64,000 nucleotides of DNA from Semisulcospira habei (taxonomy: Eukaryota > Mollusca > Gastropoda > Semisulcospiridae): contig BTPG01000005.1 in assembly GCA_036245525.1 (NCBI GenBank), positions 116,153,006 through 116,217,005 of the forward strand, in the 5' to 3' direction. A program made the translations under genes and the position numbers. The notes beneath the pieces are model-generated. The model did no database searches. It saw only the letters and a list, made by a program, of their open reading frames with translations, and was not told the origin of the DNA. Of the stretch, positions 1 through 10,713 are shown piece after piece (positions within the stretch are counted from its first letter, which is position 1; every line of letters begins with the position of its first letter).

Positions 1-5
1 TATCT

Positions 6-945
6 GTGTTCCTAAACACGCCCTTACATTTTCATATTTTTGGTGTGTCTGAGTCAAGGCTTAAAAGTTCAATAAGGGAGAACAACATTTCTGTCCCAAA
101 CTTCTCTGTGCTCCGCACAGATGCCTCAAACCCTCAACACAATGGACTAGCAGTATATAAACATAATTCAATACTTGGTAACGTCAAACGGCGACAAGAC
201 GTAGAGTCAGCTCAAGTGAAAAGCTTGTGGGTAGAAGTGAAAACATCTAAATCACCCCTTCCTCATTGGCTTTATTTATAGAAATCCCGCAGCCAGCTGG
301 GACTGGTATGATGACTTCGTAGCAATGATGGATAGCGTAAATCAAAATAAAGCTGACATTCTTTGGGCGATTTTAATATTGATCTTTCTAAATCTAAAGG
401 GTCCAATGCTGCATGGGCGTCAACAACAGCACTATTCGGTTTAGAACAGTTAGTTAAAACCCCCACTAGAACCACATGAACATCTTCAACCCTGATGATC
501 ATATATATTTATGTGACAAATGATGATAAAATATCAAATGTACATGTTCCCTCCTTAGCTGTCGGCGACCATAACCCAGTATGTTGCACAGTCTCCATGA
601 AACTAGACAAAGAGAACAAAAAGAGACATAAAACAATTAAATATTGTTCTTTCCAAAAATTTAATAACGGCGACTTTCTGCGGGATCTGAGCAATACTCC
701 TTTCAGTGATGTGTATAACCACACTTCTCCTGACAGTGCCCTATCGTACTGGATGGATCTATTCCTTGAGGTCCTAAATAAGCATGCGCCCGTATGAGAA
801 AAACGAGTTAAGCACTCTACCCTGCCATCCTGGTTAACAGTAGATATCAAACGGGCCATGTCATTTAGAGACAAACTTAAGAAAGAAAAACAGTTTGATG
901 AATATAAGAAACAACCAAATCGTGTTAAATACCTAGTGAGCAGTG
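6..945 (+). pseudogene. LINE-1 AP-endonuclease domain (broken)
   Basis: Reading through frames gives an APE-type endonuclease: SESRLK near the start (the catalytic-Glu region), a GDFN motif near 365-375 (LGDFNIDLSKSK after a frame change), and GDHNPV at 562-580, the Asp-His catalytic pair. A stop at 279-281 and further frame changes interrupt it. After 800 the frame gives a Lys-rich linker (KRAMSFRDKLKKEKQF) that normally leads into the RT, but the sequence is cut at about 945 by the next insertion. It would have nicked target DNA for target-primed reverse transcription. No function is expected now. Confidence 0.75.
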
Positions 946-1206
946 ATTAGGTTGAGTTTTGCAGTCAATAAGTCATATGACCGGAGGAACATAAAATCAA
1001 TAGGTCATTTTGTCCATAAGTCAAAACAAAAAACAAAAAAAAAATTTCGGCATTTTCGATGTCAAACTTGTCAACACATCTTGGTAACTTGGCCCGCAGA
1101 CTCTCTCACTGTTTACGTTTTCGCCGTGCTTGCCTGCCATTTGGTTTCAGTCATGGCTGTTTTCAGTTGGACTCAATTTGAGAAACATGAGCATGAATGG
1201 AACCAG

Positions 1207-1283
1207 TCAGAGGCGTAGATTTTCATGAACCCGCGGGCAGAGGCGACTCATGAGGATCTGTGCCTCTTGCAGATGTGGATTAT
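1207..1283. repeat. H5 hairpin (degenerate copy)
   Basis: Contains GAGGCGTAGATTTTCATGA and, inverted, TCATGAGGATCTGTGCCTC. This is the palindrome seen more cleanly at 28201, 43995 and 59782. Another half-arm (CTATGCCTCTTGCAG) lies at about 1400-1416. Confidence 0.55.
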
Positions 1284-1821
1284 AATCGTTACTTAGTCCG
1301 CATCTACTTCCTCAGTTTGAGTAACACTATCAGATAAAATCTCGAGCAATATGCATAGTTTCTCATAACGACCCTCAGGTGGTGAGGACTTTTGAACGTC
1401 TATGCCTCTTGCAGACTTTAGAAACTCAATCTTGCACTGGTTACATTCATCATGCAGCCAACTATAGGTGTTATACTTGGTGTATAAAATACCAAACGCA
1501 AGTATATTTGGCAATTTCGGATTTTTATTTAGTTTTTGCTATTTTGCAATCTAATGTAATCGGTTTTGCATTTCAATGACTTCCATTACATATAATATGC
1601 TTTTTTCAGTAAACATGTGTGCAAGCACTGAATTACTGTGCTACAGTGAAGAACACAATGGTTCTCAGCAACAAGAGCCAGTTTTCTGGCAGTACTGATT
1701 CAAGCTTTAGTATCCAGGACACCAACCACAACACATTTTTGTCAAATTGTCATAGATAGACACCCCCACCCTCCGCCCTCTCCTAGAAAACAACAAAGCA
1801 AGAACAGATTGTGGTTGTCAT

Positions 1822-3437
1822 AGTCCATAAGCTAGCAGAGTTTACCGTGCACCCCCCCTCCCCACCCCCCCCCACCCCCCCAGTACTCAATAAGATGGGT
1901 TTTAAAGTGTACCTTAGTATGTCCTGAGATGTTTAAACCATGTTCCCTGAAAATCCTTAAAAACACACCAGAGATATAGCCGATGGCGCAAGGGTACCCC
2001 ATTCATGCTCTTCGTGGATGCTAAAATGAGGTTGAGAAACATTTTCCTGCTGCCGACCTCTTGACAGCTCACTCATTGGCAGCCAGAACAATATAAGATT
2101 TAAAGATGGTTATTAAGTAATTGAACGTTGCAGAAAAAGAAGGCAAAAAATGGAGGTGGAAGTGATGATCTCGTGGTGGACATGTGGAAACTAAGTATTT
2201 TGATAACATTGTTTAGACTGTTAGGAACCATGAAACTTATTATGCATATTCATGTTTACACATTTCTAGATAAAATTAATGGAAAAGAAAAGGGGATACC
2301 TTACTAGACCTGCCTTATGCTAGGTAAAGTATCACCTAAAAGACCAGCCACTTAAAAATAGTTACAATTAAATTGATGGGTCACATTGAAATTAATGAAA
2401 TGGTCACAAATTGTTATGCTCATTATGCATAATTTGTTATGAAAACTGGCAACAAAAATATTTAAACAGAGGAGTATGACATAAGCAATTGTTATGGTCA
2501 TTTTGCGTTCTTTTGTGTACTGGTAAAATGGGGGTAGGGCAGCAGATTTAGCCACTGTGGCCCCTAAATGCATCACAGCATCATAAAATCAGGTTGGGAG
2601 TAACTGTGGTACTCTATCCTAACCAATAAAACCTAAGAAAGACCTATCAGTTGTATAAAGAATTTTTGAGGGCATCAGAAACAACGTATGTTCCCCAATT
2701 CAGCAATTTTAAATGGGAAAAAGCTATCATTCACCATGAATTTACTGTAAAGGATGCCGACTTTCCTTATTTTCTTGCACTTTACGCTCACATTATTGAA
2801 ACTTAATAGGTAAGGGGAGGTCAAAATTAAATGGAATAAATTTAGCAATTTTTTTCTAATTAATTTTGTTTATTTTTACAACTTTGGGGTAGGGATACAA
2901 AATCAACCACTGTGGCACTCACAGTGATCATAGAATCACCTAGTTAAGTTTATAATAATTGTGACATCCTGTTTTAATGATGTAAGCCTGAAAATAGACT
3001 GCCAGTGCTATAAAAAATGTCTGAAGGCATCTGATACATTATTTTTGTCTTTTTTTCAGAAATGGCTGTTTACTGGGTTCACACATACCTTCACTGTGAG
3101 CCAGAGATTCAATATTTTTTCATTCTGCTTTTTTTTTTGCAGAGGACGCAGAAGGTGTGCCTTAACATAATAGTGTCTGATTTGGGCTTTTCGAATGAAC
3201 TCTGATTTATTTAGAGGAAAATGTTTCTCAACCTCATTTTAGCAACCGCAAAGTGCGTGAATGGGGGTACCCTTGCGCCATCGGCTATATCTCTGGTGTG
3301 TTCCTAAGGATTTTCTTGGGAACATGGCTTAAACATCTCAGGATGACATACTAAGGTACACTTTGAAACCCATCTTATTGAGTACTGGGGGGAGGGGGGG
3401 GGGGGGTTGCACGGTAGATCCTGCTAGCTTATGGACT
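1822..3437. repeat. Element with about 220-bp terminal inverted repeats
   Basis: Arms 1822-2047 and 3216-3437 are inverted copies. Shared blocks include AGTCCATAAGCTAGCAG against CTGCTAGCTTATGGACT, a poly-C/poly-G tract, AGTACTCAATAAGATGGG against its complement, and GATATAGCCGATGGCGCAAG against its complement. The interior is noncoding and holds a diverged direct repeat (about 2525-2690 and 2880-3045, sharing CCACTGTGGC and GAGGCATC-like blocks). This resembles a non-autonomous DNA transposon or foldback element. Superfamily is not assignable by eye. Confidence 0.7.
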
Positions 3438-3623
3438 ATCAGTGTACAACTAATTACATGATGTGGACTTCAACTACAAGACGCGAACAAAGCAAGATTG
3501 AGTTACTGATTGTGTAACCATGAAATAAGAACGAAGGTTATATGTGTGAGCACGAGAGACCACTGGTACATCAATTGCAACATCAGAGAGAGAAAGAAGG
3601 AGAGAATTAAAGCATACGAGGTA

Positions 3624-4297
3624 GTCGCAATGTTACTATGTATGTACACACAGCCCGTTGCTAGCACTCTGACTGGGACTGTGCATGACTAGAACGCGGC
3701 CTGCCTACACTGAAGTAATAATATATGTAAAGCGAATAAAGATATGTACCACCTCGCAATGAACTCTTCAGAGCTGACAACGTTTGCACAGTCACCCTTA
3801 AATATGTACAAGCACTACCTCGTATGCATTAAATTGAAAGATTGACCCCGAGATATGCTTAAGTGCTCCCCCATAGTCTATTTATCAGAAATTTGACCTC
3901 AGAACATGTTAATAGGTTTGGATAGGGCGCCCGCGTGGCAACGATAAGGCAACACAGGTGGCTTACAAAATGACATGCGTCATAGAGTAAAACCCCTATC
4001 CAAACCTATTAACATGTTCTGAGGTCAAATTTCTGATAAATAGACTATGAGGGAGCACTTAAGCATATCTCGGGGTCAATCTTTCAATTTAATGCATACG
4101 AGGTAGTGCTTGTACATATTTAAGGGTGACTGTGCAAACGTTGTCAGCTCTGAAGAGTTCATTGCGAGGTGGTACATATCTTTATTCGCTTTACATATAT
4201 TATTACTTCAGTGTAGGCAGGCCGCGTTCTAGTCATGCACAGTCCCAGTCAGAGTGCTAGCAACGGGCTGTGTGTACATACATAGTAACATTGCGAC
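3624..4297. repeat. Near-perfect long palindrome, 304-bp arms, 66-bp spacer
   Basis: Left arm 3624-3927 and right arm 3994-4297 are reverse complements over their full length with very few mismatches (for example CTCCCCCATAG against CTATGAGGGAG). The 66-bp spacer contains CAACGATAAGGCAACACAGG. Outside the arms, GAGAGAAAGAAGGAGAGAATT occurs at about 3586 and 4323. No ORF is supported. Arm identity this high suggests recent origin or gene conversion between arms. Confidence 0.85.
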
Positions 4298-4320
4298 AGC
4301 GGACATATGAGCTAATTAAG

Positions 4321-4559
4321 AGAGAGAAAGAAGGAGAGAATTGAAGTATTATTAACACAATGACTGAGTTAACCCCTTAAGTATTATTTTTGATTTTCAT
4401 AAAAATGTGGTTGTTTAAATAATAATGATTTAGGGGTAACTTCCAATGGTATTTACTCTGTGCTGGAGACATGGATATGGTTGGCCAAAAAATATATAAT
4501 TAAGGGGTTAACTCAGTCATTGTGTTAATGAAGCTTTAATTCTCTCCTTCTTTCTCTCT
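4321..4559. repeat. Inverted repeat pair, 60-bp arms
   Basis: 4321-4380 and 4500-4559 are inverted copies ending in TGACTGAGTTAACCCCTTAA and its complement. They flank about 120 bp of AT-rich DNA. The TTAACCCCTTAA ends resemble the TTAACCC-ended MITEs elsewhere in the window. Confidence 0.7.
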
Positions 4560-5115
4560 CTACATCTTACATTACAACATTTTGGACATCATGTAAAAAT
4601 ACGCATATCTGTGAAAAAATTACGAACCGGCAGCACTGACAACAGTTAAGCCATTTCCTTTGCTTCTAGATGTCTATTATGAATACGTGAACTGCGTGAA
4701 AAACAAAACCTGGCTACAGACATCTAGACCCAGTCCGCTGCCGCACCCTCATACCGACTCCGAGGATCAAAATCAGCGCCAATGAGTTAATGCAGCCGTG
4801 GGGACTGATGAAGATGTTTGCCTCTTACAGGCGGAAGGCGTTTTGCATCATATTGGACCGTGTACCTAGTCAGGGCCAATGCTTGCAGTATTGTTTACAT
4901 TTGCTCGAGACAGGGGGCAGGTGTCACCCATCACTGTTGGCAGCTGGCCTCCCGCCTCCCTAATCTAGGATGCACTCTGTTCATTGAGGACTGCGGGTCT
5001 CAGTGATTGTTTAAAAAATGAATAAGTCATATGACCGGCTCACTGACAGAGCAATGCGTCATTTCAAATTTGTATGCGTCAATGACCGATGACCGATGAG
5101 CATCCTATTCGCTGA

Positions 5116-5740
5116 GTGAGAGTGTCAAAAAAACTGTTCTTCCAGGAAATGATTAGGGACAAAAAAGATACAGCATCGGTTTGGAAAACCCTTAACGTTA
5201 TAATGAAGGCAAATTTATTTCTAGCATGCCGAACAAAAGGTCCACCGGGATGGATGGTATCGACAACAAAATTCTGAAAATGTCACTACCGTATACGGTA
5301 GAGGCACTCACTTATATCTTTAACCTCTGTATAAAACACAGCACGTTTCCAACTATTTTCAAAGAGGCCAAGGTAATTCCAATCCCTAAATTAAAAGATC
5401 TTGAAGATGTCAATAACTACCATCCTATCTCACTTTTGTCGGCCCTGTCAAAGCCCCTTGAAAAAATAATACTAAAACACCTCCTCGATTTTATAGAAAA
5501 GGGAAATTTCATAAATATTCATCAGTCCGGCTTTAGACCGAAACACTCATGTCAGTCAGCACTGACACATTGTAGACAGCTGGCTGGAATCAATAAATAA
5601 AAACCTGATGTCTGGAGCTGTTTTCTTAGACCTACAAAAAGCATTTGATTTTGTCGACCATGACATTCTCTTAAAGAAGCTAGCAGCATACCATATAAGT
5701 GAAACCGCCATAGCATTCTTTATATCATACCTAAAAGACA
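5116..5740 (+). pseudogene. LINE-1 reverse transcriptase, N-terminal part (broken)
   Basis: Resumes LINE-1 with KKLFFQEMIRDKKDTASVWK near 5126. It then has the RT fingers/palm region: a GMDGIDNKIL-type motif (5247-5280), AKVIPIPK (5368-5391), NYHPISLLSALSKPLEKI (5416-5470), HQSGFRPKHSCQSAL (5521-5565) and, after a frame change near 5580, VFLDLQKAFDFVDHDILL (5620-5672), which carries the first catalytic Asp. It is interrupted at ISYLKD by the LINE-2 insertion and continues at 9613. Confidence 0.85.
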
Positions 5741-8700
5741 TGGCTTGGCTTGACTTCGCGAACGAAGATTTTATAGGAGTTGCCCACGACGTCTGCAGGC
5801 TTGTTCGTGGCTGCGGAGGCCAATCCGAGACAGGCAGGTTCGACCGCAGTGGCTGCAGGGGAAGGTATGGCCAGGGTTCTGAGCTGCGGCATCTCTGTTT
5901 TTTCTCCTGAGCCGCTTGTCCTTAAGGCTAGCTCTGTGAGAGTCCTCAAAGGAGACAGCTGCCTTGTAAATGGTGGAGCGCCAGGTGTCACGGTCCGCAG
6001 CAAGCGAAGACCACTGGTGGTGGTCGATTTGGCAGGCACTAAGTGACTTCTTGAGACAGTCTTTGTATCTCTTCTTTGGTGCCCCTCTGTCACGGTGTCC
6101 AGTAGCAAGCTCGCCGAACAGGGTGATCTTTGGTAGGCGATGATCCTCCATCCTGGAGACATGCCCCGCCCAGCGGAGCTGTGTCCGCAGCAGCAAAGCT
6201 TCGATGCTCACAGTTTCAGCCTGTTCAAGGACCTCGACGTTGGTGACATAGTCACTCCAGTGAATGCCCAGGATGGTACGCAGGCAGCGCTGGTGGAAGC
6301 GTTCGAGGAGTCGTAGTTGGCTGCGGTAGAGGGCCCAGGACTCGGAACCATACAGCAGGGTGGTGAGGACCACAGCTCTGTACACGCTGATCTTGGTGCC
6401 TGTTTTCAGCTGTTGATTGTGCCACACCCGCTTGAAAAGTCGCCCGAAAGCGCTGTTCGCTTTTGCCAGCCTGCTGTCAAGCTCCTTGTCCAGCTTGGCG
6501 TCCGACGTGATAACGCAGCCAAGGTAAGTAAACTGGTGCACTGACTTTAGTTCAGACTCGCCAATGGTGATGTGAGGAGGGCGATACACTGTCTTGGGTG
6601 CCGGCTGATGGAGGACCTCTGTCTTTTTCAGACTGACCTCGAGTCCAAAGAGCTGGGCAGCATCTGCGAAGCAAGACGTGGTGCGCTGCAGGGCTCTCTC
6701 TGTGTGTGCAACGAGGGCAGCATCATCAGCAAAAAGCAGCTCACGAATCAGTTGGTCTAGGGTTTTCGTGTGGGCCTGCAGTCGTCTGAGGTTGAACAGG
6801 CTGCCATCGAGACGATACCTGATGTACACTGCATCGTCATCATCGAGGTCCACTGTGGCCTGCTTCAACATCATGCTAAAAAAGATGGTGAAGAGGGTCG
6901 GTGCCAGCACGCAGCCCTGCTTTACGCCGTTGAGAATAGGGAATGGTTCTGAGAGGTCATTGTTGAGTCTGACCTGGCCTTGCTGGTCCTCGTGTAGCTG
7001 GACAATCATGTTGAGGAACTTTGGGGGACAGCCAAGTCGCTCCAGGATCTGCCACATGCCTTGCCTGCTCACAGTGTCGAACGCTTTTGTTAGGTCGACA
7101 AATGTTACGTACAGACCTTTGTTCTGCTCGCGGCACTTCTCCTGTAGCTGTCTCAGCACAAAGACCATATCGGTGGTGCTCCTGTTTGCTCTGAAGCCAC
7201 ACTGGCCCTCTGGGAGTTGGTCTTCAGCGATGGCAGGTACCAGCCGATTCAGGAGCAGCCTTGCAAGGATTTTCCCAGCAATGGACAGCAGGGTAATTCC
7301 CCGATAGTTGGAACAGTCAGACTTCTCGCCTTTGTTCTTGTACAGGGTGATAACGACTGCATCACGGAGATCTTTTGGTAGTGTTCCTTCCTCCCAGCAG
7401 CAGAGAAAGAGGTCATGGAGCTTGTTGTGCAGTGCTGTGCCTCCATGTTTCCAGATCTCTGGCGGTATTCCATCAATGCCTGCTGCTTTGCCACTCTTGA
7501 GCTGGTGGATGGCTGTGAGGGTCTCTTCAGCGGTGGGCGGTTCGTCCAAATCAACCTTTACTGGGAGGTGTGGGATTTGTAGGATGACTGCTTCTTGAAC
7601 AGTGCGCTCAGCGCTGAAGAGGCTCTGAAAGTATTCCGACCAGCGGTTCAAGATGGAGGTATTATCTGTGAGGAGTGCCTGGCCATTCGCGCTTCGCAGG
7701 GGACTTTGTACCAGGTGCCTGGGGCCATACACTGCTTTCAGTGCTTCGTAGAAGCCCCTGTAGTCACCATTGTCAGCACAAAGCTGGGTCCTCTGTGCAA
7801 GTCTGGTCCACCACTCATTCTGGAGATCTCTGAGCTTGCGCTGGAGACTGCTGCAGACGAGGCGGAAGGCAGACTTCTTCACAGGGCAGGAAGGCTGGGC
7901 TAGGTGGGCCTGATGGGCGGCTCTTTTTTTTGCTAGGTGTTCCTGGATCTCTACATCGTTTTCGTCAAACCAGTCTTTGTTCTTCTTTCTGGCGAAACCC
8001 AAGACTTCTGCAGAGGATTTTGCAATAGCAGTTTTCAGTTTTTCCCAAAGTGTTTCAGGGGAGGAGTCTACTGGGTCCGCTGTGTCTTTGAGCCTGCGCT
8101 GTAAATCTGTCTGAAAGGCAGCTTTCACATCGTCACGCTGAAGGCTGGCAACATCAAGCTTTTTCTTGGGGGGCCCCCATTTCCTGGGTTTTGGCTTGAA
8201 GTGGAGCCTGAGTTTGCAGCGGACAAGGCGGTGGTCAGTGTGGCACTCTGCGCTGGGCATCACTCTGGTGAGGAGGACGTCACTGCGGTCCCTCTGACGC
8301 ACTAGGACATAGTCGATAAGGTGCCAGTGTTTGGAGCGAGGATGCATCCAGGTGGTCTTTCGACTGTCCTTTTGCTGAAAAGCAGTGTTGGTGATGACCA
8401 GTTGCTGCTCCGCACAGAACTCCAACAGTAGGCGGCCATTGTCATTGCAGTTCCCCACGCCATGCTTGCCGATGACTCCTTTCCAGGCTTCAGAGTCCTG
8501 GCCCACTCTGGCGTTGAAGTCGCCAAGGATGATGACTTTGTCGTCTGCAGGGGTACTCTGTAGGAGGCTGCGCAGGTCAGTGTAAAACTTGTCCTTTTCA
8601 GCAGGCTCTGCCAGGAGGGTTGGGGAGTACACACTGAGAAGGGTGACGTGCTGCTGGTGTCTCAGTGGGAGGCGCATGGACATGATGCGGTCTGAGTGGC

Positions 8701-9612
8701 CCGTTGGTAGGTTTTCCAGCTTAGTCGCAATGGATGTCTTGACCATGAAACCCACGCCTGAAAGCCGTCTTTCTGATGCAGGCCTGCCTGACCAGTAGAG
8801 GGTGTACCCAGCACCAAGTTCTTGGAGGCTGCCTTCGTCCGGAAGGCGTACTTCGCTGAGCGCGGCGATGTCGATGTTTAACCTCCGCAATTCATGGGCA
8901 ATGAGGGCGGAGCGACGTTCAGGGCGTCCGCTGTCTGCTTTGTCGAGCATGGTACGGACATTCCAGCATGCTACGTTGAGTCCGGTCGTGGTCGTCATGA
9001 GAGTGGATCCGTTATTCTTTCTTGTTTTTTGACCGCAGGAGAAGATGCCCGTTGACCGCGGCTAGCCAACTGGGGTTGCGAGGGGACGAGCTTTGGTTAG
9101 GCCACCTTTTCTAGGCCCCTCTCCGTGTGGAGCAAGCAGTGCTGTCCCTAGAGAAGGCTGCTTGGTCGTTCAGGGTGTGCCGAGTGATGTTGTCATCCCC
9201 AGGTCAACATCAGGCGACCAATATCCTGAACCGCCTGCATGCAGGTTTGAGACTGCGGCTTCCAGTGACATCTTTCACCTGCCGTTTCGCCCCTCGCCCG
9301 TCGCTACAGGACTTGGAATGGTCAGTGTCATGGTCCGTGGACGTTTCCTAAAGCCTGCGCGGTGGAGCTTTTTGGTGGAGTGCAGTGTGCGCAGTACTGG
9401 CCCCACCCTTTAAACCCTTGGTTCATCTGCCATGGCCTAGCAAGCTGGGACGATGGCATCGAGGTCCTCGGGTCGTAGGTTTTATATCAGACTGTCCTTG
9501 TCCTAGTCTCTGGCAAAAAAAGACAGTCCTAGAAAGACATACTCATAAACTGTTTTTTCATGCCTATATCAAGTTTATATATATTTATATCAGACTGTCC
9601 TTGTCCTAGTCT
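5741..9612 (-). mobile_element. LINE-2: non-LTR retrotransposon with intact ORF, inserted in LINE-1
   Basis: A minus-strand non-LTR element with a short 3' end (left, 5741-5770), a single ORF of 1075 codons and about 480 bp of possible 5' UTR (8999-9480). The flanking 11-bp duplication and the resumed LINE-1 protein show it landed after LINE-1. The last 130 bp on the right (9482-9612) are a rearranged duplication that includes LINE-1-like sequence. The architecture (APE endonuclease, RT, C-terminal zinc finger) fits RTE/Ingi-like LINEs common in invertebrates. Clade is not certain. Confidence 0.85.
5771..8998 (-). CDS. LINE-2 endonuclease / reverse transcriptase polyprotein, intact
   Basis: A 1075-residue uninterrupted ORF starting at the ATG ending at 8998. 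Residues about 8-250 form an APE-type endonuclease, with NVACWNVRTM, ALSEVRLPDE (Glu), ILGDFNARVG (Asp/Asn) and CHTDHRLV (Asp-His). Residues about 500-800 are the reverse transcriptase: SGKAAGIDGIPPEIW, NYRGITLLSIAGKI, FVDLTKAFDTVSR (first Asp) and LLFADDAALVAHTE (catalytic Asp pair). The C-terminal third has the TYLGCVI and RWAGHVSRM blocks. Near the end CSHCGRTC...HEQAC is a C2HC-like zinc finger (about residue 1045). All catalytic residues are present, so the protein could be active. It would nick DNA and copy its own RNA into the nucleus. No second ORF is visible. Confidence 0.93.
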   Translation of the reverse strand: MTTTTGLNVACWNVRTMLDKADSGRPERRSALIAHELRRLNIDIAALSEVRLPDEGSLQELGAGYTLYWSGRPASERRLSGVGFMVKTSIATKLENLPTGHSDRIMSMRLPLRHQQHVTLLSVYSPTLLAEPAEKDKFYTDLRSLLQSTPADDKVIILGDFNARVGQDSEAWKGVIGKHGVGNCNDNGRLLLEFCAEQQLVITNTAFQQKDSRKTTWMHPRSKHWHLIDYVLVRQRDRSDVLLTRVMPSAECHTDHRLVRCKLRLHFKPKPRKWGPPKKKLDVASLQRDDVKAAFQTDLQRRLKDTADPVDSSPETLWEKLKTAIAKSSAEVLGFARKKNKDWFDENDVEIQEHLAKKRAAHQAHLAQPSCPVKKSAFRLVCSSLQRKLRDLQNEWWTRLAQRTQLCADNGDYRGFYEALKAVYGPRHLVQSPLRSANGQALLTDNTSILNRWSEYFQSLFSAERTVQEAVILQIPHLPVKVDLDEPPTAEETLTAIHQLKSGKAAGIDGIPPEIWKHGGTALHNKLHDLFLCCWEEGTLPKDLRDAVVITLYKNKGEKSDCSNYRGITLLSIAGKILARLLLNRLVPAIAEDQLPEGQCGFRANRSTTDMVFVLRQLQEKCREQNKGLYVTFVDLTKAFDTVSRQGMWQILERLGCPPKFLNMIVQLHEDQQGQVRLNNDLSEPFPILNGVKQGCVLAPTLFTIFFSMMLKQATVDLDDDDAVYIRYRLDGSLFNLRRLQAHTKTLDQLIRELLFADDAALVAHTERALQRTTSCFADAAQLFGLEVSLKKTEVLHQPAPKTVYRPPHITIGESELKSVHQFTYLGCVITSDAKLDKELDSRLAKANSAFGRLFKRVWHNQQLKTGTKISVYRAVVLTTLLYGSESWALYRSQLRLLERFHQRCLRTILGIHWSDYVTNVEVLEQAETVSIEALLLRTQLRWAGHVSRMEDHRLPKITLFGELATGHRDRGAPKKRYKDCLKKSLSACQIDHHQWSSLAADRDTWRSTIYKAAVSFEDSHRASLKDKRLRRKNRDAAAQNPGHTFPCSHCGRTCLSRIGLRSHEQACRRRGQLL

Positions 9613-9613
9613 C
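9482..9613 (+). repeat. Local direct repeat at the LINE-2/LINE-1 junction
   Basis: TATATCAGACTGTCCTTGTC occurs at about 9482 and 9586. Between them, ACTCATAAACTGTTTTTTCA is copied from LINE-1 sequence also found at about 10132. A templated or rearranged junction, perhaps from the LINE-2 5' end attachment. Confidence 0.65.
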
Positions 9614-10599
9614 CTAAAAGACAGAAAACAAAAGATATATACCCACAAAAAATACTCTAAACAAGGACAGGTTAACTACGGTGTCCCCCAGGGGTCGATC
9701 TTGAGACCTCTTTTATTTATAATATTCATTAATGATTTGCCTTTACATATTACTAACACTGATGTCAACTGCAAGCTTTTTGCGGACGATACGAGCCTCC
9801 ATGTTTCGGGTAAAAAACAGCTGACATTAACCTTAGCTTACAAAGTAGTCTCAGCGAGGTTTCCGACTGGTATAGAGTGAATCATATGGTTCTTCATCCA
9901 GGAAAAACAAAGAGTATTTTAATCACTACACGACGAAAACACCAACGCCGACCACAGCTGTTACATTTACAACTGAACGCTAAACCGATAGAACAAGTCG
10001 CAGAGCGTAAATTCTTGGGAATACATGTTGATGAACAACTATGTTGGGAGAAGCATATAAATACAGTCTGTAAAACCATTGCTAAAAACACTTTCCTGTT
10101 GTCCCAGCTTAGACAAGTAACGGATACACATACTCATAAACTGTTTTTTCATGCCTATATCAAGTCTCACGTTGATTATGTCTCCACAGTGTGGGACAGT
10201 TGTAGTGATGTTCACATGAATAGGTTAAACTCTATATATAAAAGAGCTGTCAAAATGATAGATAAGTGGCCCATTCCTACCACCGACAGATTTAGACATC
10301 TAAACATTCTCGGCCTGTGTCAACAACTTAATTTCAACAAATGCATCCTCATGCACAAGATATTAAATAACATGACACCACAGTATCTAACCACCAAATT
10401 TATGCCACAGCCACAACGCGAACGGACCTCAAGGAACAATACTTTACCCCTACCTCTGCCTAGAATTGACGTCTTTAAAACTAGTTTATCATTTTCTGGA
10501 CCATTTGTATGGAACACTATTCCTGCACATTTGAAGACTATAGCCTTGCTTGGAATCTTTAAAACGAAACTTTTTGATTACCTGATGAGCCAAACCTAA
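9613..10599 (+). pseudogene. LINE-1 reverse transcriptase, C-terminal part (frameshifted)
   Basis: Continues LINE-1 after LINE-2: [20 protein letters not shown] (9674-9733), then [14 protein letters not shown] (about 9772-9813) with the catalytic Asp pair. A frameshift near 9838 moves the reading into the frame ending at 10599. That frame has HPGKTKSILI, KFLGIHVDEQLCWEKHI and the C-terminal SHVDYVSTVWD and SGPFVWNTIP blocks typical of CR1/jockey-group LINEs. TAA ends it at 10599. The catalytic motif survives, but the frameshift makes it non-coding. Confidence 0.85.
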
Positions 10600-10670
10600 C
10601 ATCTCTGGGCATTTATTTAAACAAACCCTGATGGTTAATACTTTCAGGTAATACATGCATTTATGTATCG

Positions 10671-10713
<43 letters not shown>

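Larger units (their letters stand above)
946..5115. mobile_element. Palindrome-rich insertion splitting LINE-1
   Basis: LINE-1 coding sequence stops near 945 and resumes near 5116. The flanks carry a similar 9-10 bp string (GTGAGCAGTG at 936-945, GTGAGAGTG at 5116-5124), a possible target duplication. The string AATAAGTCATATGACCGG occurs near both ends (about 968 and 5023). No coding capacity is recognisable inside. It holds a pair of 220-bp inverted repeats, an almost perfect 304-bp-arm palindrome and a smaller inverted pair, so it may be several foldback or MITE-like elements in one block. Partial H5 hairpins lie at 1207-1283 and about 4800-4835. Confidence 0.55.
5730..9623. repeat. Target-site duplication around LINE-2
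   Basis: CCTAAAAGACA occurs at 5730-5740 and 9613-9623. The LINE-1 protein reads ISYLKD before the first copy and LKDRKQK after the second, which fixes the 11-bp duplication at the insertion point. Confidence 0.8.

Noticed and set aside
6678..7903. Long plus-strand open frames (for example 6678-7307)
   Set aside because: Antisense shadows of the intact LINE-2 ORF; no family features of their own.
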